A stretch of 29,501 nt of DNA from contig CAYOED010000046.1 of NCBI GenBank assembly GCA_964402925.1, positions 1 to 29,501 of the forward strand. The letters are read 5' to 3'. Below the pieces are notes generated by a model. That model worked only from the letters and a program-made list of their open reading frames with translations. It was not told where the DNA came from and made no database searches. A program made the translations under genes and the position numbers. The first letter of the stretch is position 1, and each line of letters starts with the position of its first letter. The DNA is from Suilimivivens sp964402925 (lineage in GTDB: Bacteria > Bacillota > Clostridia > Lachnospirales > Lachnospiraceae). Of this stretch, positions 24,074 to 29,501 are shown in pieces.

Positions 24074-25819
24074 GTGAATTTCGAGATGAAAAGTCTGCTT
24101 GTTTACTTAAAGGATTATAAAAAAGAAAGTGTTCTGGGGCCTCTGTTTAAATTGTTGGAGGCTTCTTTTGAACTTATTGTTCCGCTGGTGGTTGCATCTA
24201 TGATTGATGTGGGAATTGCGGAAAGCGACAGGAATTATGTGATAAGAATGTGCTTTATCATGGCGGCGCTGGGGGTGACGGGATTAATCAGTTCCGTGAC
24301 GGCACAGTTTTTTGCCGCCAAAGCAGCGGTGGGGTTTGCTACCAAGTTAAGGCATGCCTTGTTTGCACATATTCAGAACCTGTCATTTTCCAGCATGGAC
24401 GAACAAGGGACTTCTACCCTGATTACAAGAATGACCAGTGACATTAATCAGATTCAATCCGGTGTGAATATGGTGCTGCGCTTGTTCCTAAGATCTCCGT
24501 TTATTGTGTTTGGGGCAATGCTCATGGCTTTTACGGTGGATGCAAAGGCGGCGCTTATTTTTGTGGTAATCATACCGCTGTTGTCTGTTGTGGTTTTTGG
24601 AATCATATTGATCAGCATTCCCTTGTTTAGCAAGGTGCAGAATAGTCTGGATCAGGTGCTTGGCATTACCAGGGAAAATCTGACCGGCGTGAGAGTGATC
24701 CGTGCCTTCGGAAAGGAAATGGATGAGACGGACAAGTTTGACCGGCAGACGGATGCTTTGAAGAAGATACAGGTGATGGCGGCAAAAATATCGGCGCTGA
24801 TGAATCCGGTCACTTACGTGATTATCAACGGAGGGCTGATTGTGCTGATTTATACCGGTGCGGTGAGAGTAGAGTCAGGGGCACTGACCCAGGGACAGGT
24901 GGTCGCTCTGGTCAATTATATGTCCCAGATTCTGGTGGAACTTGTCAAGCTGGCAAATCTGATTATCACGATTACGAAAGCGGTTGCCTGCGGAAACAGG
25001 GTTGCAGGTGTATTTGAGATACCGACGGGAATGGAGAACGGAAAAGGCAGTCTCACCCAGGGAGAAGGCAGAGGAACGGTTTCTTTCGATCATGTCTCTA
25101 TGAGATATCACGAAGGCGGGGAAGAAGCGCTTACGGAGATATCTTTTAAGGCTGACCAGGGTGAGACCATTGGAATCATAGGCGGTACAGGTTCCGGCAA
25201 GACCACGCTGGTCCATCTGATTCCCCGGTTTTATGATGCGGAAAAGGGAAGCGTCAAGATTGACGGTGTGGATGTAAAGGAGTACGATTTGACAGCCCTT
25301 CGTGATAAAGTGGGCATTGTCATGCAAAAGGCAGTCCTATTTAAAGGCAGTATCCGGGAGAATCTGCTTTGGGGAAATGAAAATGCAACAGATGAGGAAT
25401 TGTGGCAGGCGCTTAAGATTGCCCAGGCGGAGGAATTCGTCCTGCAGAAGGAAGGCGGATTAGATGCGCCTGTGGAACAGGAAGGCAGAAATCTTTCCGG
25501 GGGACAAAAACAGAGGTTGTCCATAGCCAGGGCACTGGTTAAAAAACCGGAAATACTGATTCTCGATGACAGTGCATCAGCGCTTGATTATGCAACGGAT
25601 GCAAAACTCAGGAAAGCGCTTAGGGAAGTGCCTTTTGAAACAACGGTGTTCATTGTTTCCCAGAGAGCTTCTTCTCTGATGCATGCGGATCAGATCATTG
25701 TTCTGGATGACGGATGTGTTGCAGCCATAGGAAGTCATGAACAGCTTCTTGAAGAATGTGAGATTTATCAGGAGATTTATTACTCTCAATTTGAGCGTTC
25801 AAAGATGAAGAAAGGTTAA
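24074..25819 (+). CDS. ABC exporter half with degenerate ATPase site (TM287/BmrC-like)
   Basis: A 581-residue fused membrane-ATPase protein, probably starting with GTG 24074 behind AAGGA; ATG 24086 is a weaker choice. Six membrane helices (~15-300) are followed by an ATPase domain with Walker A GGTGSGKTT (370-378) and a good signature LSGGQKQRL. The catalytic Glu after Walker B is replaced by Asp499 (ILILDDSASALD) and the switch His by Gln530 (VSQRASS). These are the hallmarks of the non-catalytic half of heterodimeric exporters. The partner is 18 bp downstream. Family members export drugs, peptides or lipids; the substrate is unknown. Confidence 0.93.
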   Translation: MNFEMKSLLVYLKDYKKESVLGPLFKLLEASFELIVPLVVASMIDVGIAESDRNYVIRMCFIMAALGVTGLISSVTAQFFAAKAAVGFATKLRHALFAHIQNLSFSSMDEQGTSTLITRMTSDINQIQSGVNMVLRLFLRSPFIVFGAMLMAFTVDAKAALIFVVIIPLLSVVVFGIILISIPLFSKVQNSLDQVLGITRENLTGVRVIRAFGKEMDETDKFDRQTDALKKIQVMAAKISALMNPVTYVIINGGLIVLIYTGAVRVESGALTQGQVVALVNYMSQILVELVKLANLIITITKAVACGNRVAGVFEIPTGMENGKGSLTQGEGRGTVSFDHVSMRYHEGGEEALTEISFKADQGETIGIIGGTGSGKTTLVHLIPRFYDAEKGSVKIDGVDVKEYDLTALRDKVGIVMQKAVLFKGSIRENLLWGNENATDEELWQALKIAQAEEFVLQKEGGLDAPVEQEGRNLSGGQKQRLSIARALVKKPEILILDDSASALDYATDAKLRKALREVPFETTVFIVSQRASSLMHADQIIVLDDGCVAAIGSHEQLLEECEIYQEIYYSQFERSKMKKG

Positions 25820-25837
25820 GCTTCATGCGGGAAAGGT

Positions 25838-27613
25838 ATGGATATAAGTATGAAAGAGAAATCAGGCAAACAAAAAGATACATTGATCAAAGTACTTAAA
25901 TATATTAAACCTTACGGATTCTTGATGGCGCTGACCATCATCATGGCGATTGTCAGTGTTGCGCTGACTCTTTATCTTCCAATTCTTACAGGAGATGCGG
26001 TGGATCTGCTGGCATTTATCGGGCAGGCGTCTTTCTGGTCAGATTTATTTGCGCTCTTAAAGAAAATGGCGGTGGTAATCGCGCTTACAGCACTTGCTCA
26101 GTGGATCATGAGCATCTGTAACAACAAAATCGTGTATAGCATCATCCAGGATATCAGAAAGAAAGCATTCCGGAAATTGGGGATTCTGCCGTTAAAATAC
26201 ATGGATGCGCATTCCCATGGGGACATTGTGAGCCGGGTGGTGGCAGACGTAGATCAGTTTGCAGACGGACTTTTGATCGGTTTCACACAGCTATTTACAG
26301 GCGTCATAACGATCATTGGGACTTTAGGGTTCATGTTGTCGGTGAATGTGGGAATCACCATCGTAGTGGTGGTCATCACGCCGGTTTCTCTTCTGGTGGC
26401 GGCTTTCATTGCAAAAAAGACGTTCAACATGTTTAAGCTTCAATCGGAGACGAGAGGGGAGCAGACCACCTTGATCAATGAGATGATAGGGAATCAGAAG
26501 GTGGTTCAGGCTTTTAACAGGGAGGATGAAACGCTGGAAAAGTTTGATGAAATAAATGGAAGACTGGAGAAGTGCTCGCTCCGTGCCATTTTTTTCTCAT
26601 CCCTGACAAACCCCTGTACCAGATTCGTCAACAGTCTAGTGTACACAGGCGTTGGATTTACCGGTGCGCTTGCTGTGATAAGGACGGGAGGAGTATTTTC
26701 CGTTGGACAGCTGACTTGTTTCCTTTCCTATGCGAATCAGTACACGAAGCCTTTTAATGAAATATCAGGGGTCATAACAGAGTTGCAGAATGCTTTGGCA
26801 TGTGCTGCTAGGATTTTTGAGCTGATAGAGGAGGAACCTCAGATTCCGGATAAAGAGGATGCGGTTGTCCTTGATCATGTGCAGGGCAAAGTGGATCTTG
26901 ATCATGTTGCTTTTTCCTATGTGCCGGATAGAAAACTGATTGAAGGTTTAGATCTTCATGTAAAGCCGGGGCAGAGAATCGCCATCGTAGGACCTACGGG
27001 ATGCGGAAAGACCACGATCATCAATCTGCTGATGCGTTTTTATGATGTGGATCAGGGCGCAATCTGCGTGGAAGATACGGATATCCGTCATATCACCAGA
27101 AAATCTCTGCGCACTTCTTACGGGATGGTGCTTCAGGATACCTGGCTGAAAAGAGGAACCATAAGGGACAATATTACGGTTGGAAAGCCGGAAGCTTCAG
27201 AAGAGGAAATCATAGCGGCAGCAAAGAAATCACATGCCCACAGCTTTATCAGACGTTTGCCGGAAGGATATGATACGGTAATCAGTGAAGACGGAGGAAG
27301 CCTTTCCCAAGGGCAGAAGCAGCTTTTGTGTATCACCAGAGTCATGCTCAGCCTGCCTCCCATGTTGATACTGGACGAGGCGACTTCATCTATTGATACC
27401 AGAACGGAAATCAAGATACAGAAGGCATTTGCATCTATGATGGAGGGAAGAACCAGCTTTATCGTGGCGCACAGGCTCTCTACCATACAAAATGCGGATG
27501 TGATTCTGGTCATGAAGGATGGACATATCATTGAGCAGGGAAATCATGAGGAGTTGCTTGAGAAGAAGGGATTTTATGCGGAATTGTATCAAAGCCAATT
27601 CGCACTGGGATAG
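25838..27613 (+). CDS. ABC exporter half with canonical ATPase site (TM288/BmrD-like)
   Basis: A 591-residue partner half. Six membrane helices (~28-320) precede an ATPase domain with Walker A GPTGCGKTT (385-393), catalytic Glu514 in MLILDEATSS and His545 in VAHRLST. Its signature is the variant LSQGQKQLL (489-497). With the upstream half this reproduces the TM287/288 asymmetry: this subunit's Walker A/B plus the partner's LSGGQ form the single active site. ATG 25838 has GGGAAAGG just before it; 25850 is possible. It is last in the DegV-SUF-exporter operon. The gene ends 22 bp before the 3' end of the convergent tRNA gene. Confidence 0.94.
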   Translation: MDISMKEKSGKQKDTLIKVLKYIKPYGFLMALTIIMAIVSVALTLYLPILTGDAVDLLAFIGQASFWSDLFALLKKMAVVIALTALAQWIMSICNNKIVYSIIQDIRKKAFRKLGILPLKYMDAHSHGDIVSRVVADVDQFADGLLIGFTQLFTGVITIIGTLGFMLSVNVGITIVVVVITPVSLLVAAFIAKKTFNMFKLQSETRGEQTTLINEMIGNQKVVQAFNREDETLEKFDEINGRLEKCSLRAIFFSSLTNPCTRFVNSLVYTGVGFTGALAVIRTGGVFSVGQLTCFLSYANQYTKPFNEISGVITELQNALACAARIFELIEEEPQIPDKEDAVVLDHVQGKVDLDHVAFSYVPDRKLIEGLDLHVKPGQRIAIVGPTGCGKTTIINLLMRFYDVDQGAICVEDTDIRHITRKSLRTSYGMVLQDTWLKRGTIRDNITVGKPEASEEEIIAAAKKSHAHSFIRRLPEGYDTVISEDGGSLSQGQKQLLCITRVMLSLPPMLILDEATSSIDTRTEIKIQKAFASMMEGRTSFIVAHRLSTIQNADVILVMKDGHIIEQGNHEELLEKKGFYAELYQSQFALG

Positions 27614-27635
27614 AAGAAAAAGAGCAAAAAATAAG

Positions 27636-27706
27636 AGCGGGTGATGGGAATCGAACCCACGTATCCAGCTTGGAAGGCTGGTGTTCTACCATTGAACTAC
27701 ACCCGC
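27636..27706 (-). tRNA. tRNA-Gly (anticodon UCC)
   Basis: A complete cloverleaf on the minus strand: acceptor GCGGGTG (27706-27700) with CACCCGC (27643-27637), D arm with TTCAATGGTAGAA, anticodon stem CCAGC/GCTGG around CTTCCAA giving UCC, T arm with GGTTCGATTCC, and discriminator U at 27636, as usual for bacterial tRNA-Gly. CCA is not encoded; the following bases are TCT. It reads GGA and, by wobble, GGG codons. Confidence 0.97.
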
Positions 27707-27746
27707 ATCAGCTAATGAAATTTGATTGCCTCACGGCACATGATTT

Positions 27747-27775
27747 ATTCTACAATCTCGTGGCAGGATTGTCAA
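27747..27775 (-). promoter_or_regulatory. Consensus promoter of the tRNA-Gly gene
   Basis: On the minus strand, TTGACA (27775-27770), exactly 17 bp, and TAGAAT (27752-27747), placing the start about 34 nt upstream of the tRNA 5' end. The -35 overlaps the stop codon of the upstream lipoprotein gene by a few bases. Confidence 0.85.
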
Positions 27776-28446
27776 GAACATTTTATTTCTTTTGTCTGAG
27801 AATCATAAGTGAGAGTAAGAAGAATGCCGGATTCATCGTATTCTTTTACGGGCAACTCTATTTCATAGGTTATCCCGTTGGCATCTTTTAATGCTAAAAC
27901 CCAGGGGGTAGAGGATACATCGCGGTAAATCACCAGGCCGGTAATTGACTGTCCAGGCGTAAAACCAGAGGTGTCTTCCAGAGCATTGGCATTTTGGGAA
28001 GGCTCATTTTTACCATATATAGCTAAGGTCTGGAAAGTAAATTCCGTATTGTTAAAAAGTGTTACAGGAATGGAAACGAGTACGGCAGCGTTTTCCTGTT
28101 CCTTAATCTGGTCAATGACAGTTAGATATTCATGATAGGAATTCATAATGGAATTCATGGATTCTATCAGAAGATCGATCTGCTCATCGTCAAATTCATT
28201 TAAATTGTATTGCTCGATCTGCTTTACCTTTTCTGCCAGTGCAACAAGATCTTGGTCAAGTGAATCGTCTGCAATGTTCTTGTGGGCTTCTACCACTTGG
28301 TTGTGCAGGTCGGCAAGCTGCACATATAGTTCCTGCGCCTGCGTAATCTTTTCTTCAGAAGGGCCGCAGCCGGCAAGAAGAAAGGATAAGAGAATACAAA
28401 GGGACAGAAGAATATATTTCATTTTAAAATTATGCTGTTTATACAT
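27772..28446 (-). CDS. Putative lipoprotein with N-terminal helical domain
   Basis: A 224-residue exported protein. The start at 28446 is supported by GAGG 7 nt upstream. The signal peptide ends with lipobox LAGC, lipidated Cys27. The mature part begins with a long helical region (~30-118; ITQAQELYVQLADLHNQVVEAH, KVKQIEQYN), then a beta-rich C-terminal domain (VSIPVTLFNNTEFTFQTLAIYG, GQSITGLVIYRDV) resembling an Ig-like or FxLYD-type fold on the cell surface. It starts 1 bp after the stop of the LRR reading frame, so the two are probably cotranscribed. I do not recognise a named family and infer no function. Confidence 0.82.
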   Translation of the reverse strand: MYKQHNFKMKYILLSLCILLSFLLAGCGPSEEKITQAQELYVQLADLHNQVVEAHKNIADDSLDQDLVALAEKVKQIEQYNLNEFDDEQIDLLIESMNSIMNSYHEYLTVIDQIKEQENAAVLVSIPVTLFNNTEFTFQTLAIYGKNEPSQNANALEDTSGFTPGQSITGLVIYRDVSSTPWVLALKDANGITYEIELPVKEYDESGILLTLTYDSQTKEIKCS

Positions 28447-28447
28447 A

Positions 28448-28717
28448 TTATGACCTCACATTCGTACTTATTACAATAACATATTGAATATAAAGGTTCA
28501 ATCGGCTTTTATCAAAATATGAATATATGTAATAGACATATAAATTAAGCATAGAAGAATTATTATCGTAAGCGTCAAATCCGACGCTTACATAACTTTG
28601 GCTGTTATGATGATACACGAATCTGGCTTCGATAACGCTTTCAGGTATGCTCAAAATAACTACGTCAGCCTCTTCATCAAATACATAATCCTCTATAATA
28701 AAGACTTCTGCACCCAT
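28448..28717 (-). pseudogene. 3' part of a frameshifted BspA-like LRR gene
   Basis: This 89-codon frame begins at an ATG that overlaps the stop of the preceding LRR frame (TAATG), but it reads like its continuation. Extended upstream in the same frame it gives ISIPAKIMGAEVFIIEDYVF, parallel to VSIPDRMLGVKVRYIMENAF near the start of the upstream part; both then continue VVI-SIPES and HxSQSY. A single missing or extra base near 28736-28740 would join them into one ~343-residue protein. The C-terminal ~40 residues are Tyr/Asn-rich and look unlike the repeats. An independent coupled gene is possible but less likely. The stop overlaps the lipoprotein's ribosome-binding region. Confidence 0.65.
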
Positions 28718-29478
28718 TATTTTTGCGGGGATACTAATTCTTGTTCATCTTCCTTATAGAAGCTGCCCCTGATTTCTTTGATTGTGGAAGGGATCACTAC
28801 CTCTGTTTCCGTCCCTTTGTAGAGATAAAGTATATCATCTATACATACAAACTCTTCTTCTATACTGTCCTCCCAAGGCGTACCGCGGAACGCGCGATCA
28901 CCTATATATTCAACGTTTTCTAGTCCGATTATTTCTTTTAATGAGCTATACGCAAATGCCTCTTCTCCAATCTCTTTTACCGTTTGTGGTAAAATAATTT
29001 CCTGAATTCCACTATGCTTGAATGAATTATCCCCAAGTGATTCCAAGTGTGTAGGCAGTATAATTTGCTCTAAGTTTTTGCACCCATTAAAAGCCCCGCC
29101 GCCAATCTGTGTTATTGTTTCTGGAATTGTTACTTCTTCGATATCTAAATCTAGAAAACAGTTACCCTGTATATCTGTTATCGTGTATCCCCATACTTTT
29201 ACGGGGATATTTATCTTTTTATCACTCCTCTTATATCTGTACATACGCGCTTCGTGGTCACTTAGATTGTAGTAACTTTGACTTTCATGATCATATAATT
29301 TCATTGCATGATAAAGCGATTCTGGTATTTCAGAAATAACAACATCGGTTCCCAAACTGCCAAAAGCATTTTCCATTATATATCTGACTTTGACTCCCAG
29401 CATTCTGTCAGGAATGCTGACTTCCTTTTTATCAGATAAATAAGAGTTGAACAAAATCGCTGCGCGATGGCCTGCCAA
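28717..29478 (-). CDS. BspA-type leucine-rich-repeat protein, 5' part of a frameshifted gene
   Basis: A 253-residue reading frame with LRR_5/BspA-type repeats: IEEVTIPETITQIGGGAFNGC, LEQIILPTHLESLGDNSFKHS, IQEIILPQTVKEIGEEAFAYS and LKEIIGLENVEYIGDRAFRGT, each ~22-23 residues. An N-terminal IPxxMxGxxVxxIxxxAF unit precedes them. The only available start after an in-frame TAG (29497-29499) is TTG 29478, without a ribosome-binding site; the residues before it (CATA) fit the frame, so the 5' end may also be damaged or lie outside the window. No signal peptide is seen. Such proteins bind surfaces or partner proteins in gut bacteria; the specific role is unknown. Confidence 0.72.
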   Translation of the reverse strand: MAGHRAAILFNSYLSDKKEVSIPDRMLGVKVRYIMENAFGSLGTDVVISEIPESLYHAMKLYDHESQSYYNLSDHEARMYRYKRSDKKINIPVKVWGYTITDIQGNCFLDLDIEEVTIPETITQIGGGAFNGCKNLEQIILPTHLESLGDNSFKHSGIQEIILPQTVKEIGEEAFAYSSLKEIIGLENVEYIGDRAFRGTPWEDSIEEEFVCIDDILYLYKGTETEVVIPSTIKEIRGSFYKEDEQELVSPQK

Positions 29479-29501
29479 GGCTGTGGCGCAGTTTTTCTAT
29501 T

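Noticed and set aside
27670..27891. 73-codon frame through the tRNA gene
   Set aside because: Crosses the tRNA and its promoter and is antisense to the lipoprotein's 3' end.
28448..28740. Programmed -1 frameshift in the LRR gene
   Set aside because: No X-XXY-YYZ slippery heptamer and no downstream stem close enough; mutation or sequencing error is simpler.

Overview
The window looks like a chromosomal segment of an anaerobic, probably gut-type Firmicute of the Lachnospiraceae / Clostridium cluster XIVa kind. The reasons are AT-leaning DNA with strong AGGAGG ribosome-binding sites, a PurO-type IMP cyclohydrolase beside a stand-alone AICAR transformylase under a ZTP riboswitch, a minimal SufC-SufB pair, a YesM/YesN-type two-component system feeding a multiple-monosaccharide ABC transporter, Rpn/PDDEXK and BspA-type LRR genes, and a BaiA-like SDR. 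No phage, conjugative, CRISPR or insertion-sequence genes were seen.

Layout. (1) 1-3350: a cytoplasmic GH13 neopullulanase/cyclomaltodextrinase-like enzyme converges on a Rpn/PD-(D/E)XK family gene across a shared terminator. (2) 3700-4668: a PadR regulator and a HAAS/DUF1700-type membrane protein form a two-gene operon whose promoter overlaps an ATAGTA/TACTAT dyad; a related dyad sits on the GH13 promoter. (3) 4679-5003: a 325-bp imperfect inverted-repeat element with GC-rich internal hairpins. (4) 5094-6626: an SDR oxidoreductase converging on a lipoprotein. (5) 6800-8952: promoter, ZTP (pfl) riboswitch, purO-type IMP cyclohydrolase, stand-alone AICAR transformylase, terminator; these are the last two steps of IMP synthesis. 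(6) 9034-20840: a nine-gene sugar sensing, uptake and taxis block. It encodes a membrane-anchored periplasmic-binding-type sensor, a histidine kinase, an AraC-type response regulator, a XylF-like lipoprotein, a ChvE-like lipoprotein, a sugar ABC ATPase, its permease, a methyl-accepting chemotaxis protein and a 65-residue unknown protein. (7) 20853-27613: a divergent Cu/Zn superoxide dismutase gene, then an operon of DegV, SufC-like ATPase, SufB-like scaffold and two halves of a heterodimeric ABC exporter. (8) 27636-29478, minus strand: tRNA-Gly(UCC) with its own consensus promoter, a lipoprotein, and a BspA-like LRR gene that appears broken by a frameshift.

The block at 9034-20840 is the most system-like part. 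The anchored binding protein, kinase and regulator probably detect an external monosaccharide and activate the ChvE-type transporter, and the chemotaxis receptor and tiny partner gene appear to be read from the same transcript. The least explained items are the 65-residue protein with its Y-HHGRCDVGSPF motif, the inverted-repeat element, and the frameshifted LRR gene. All functional calls come from reading motifs by eye; no database search was run.
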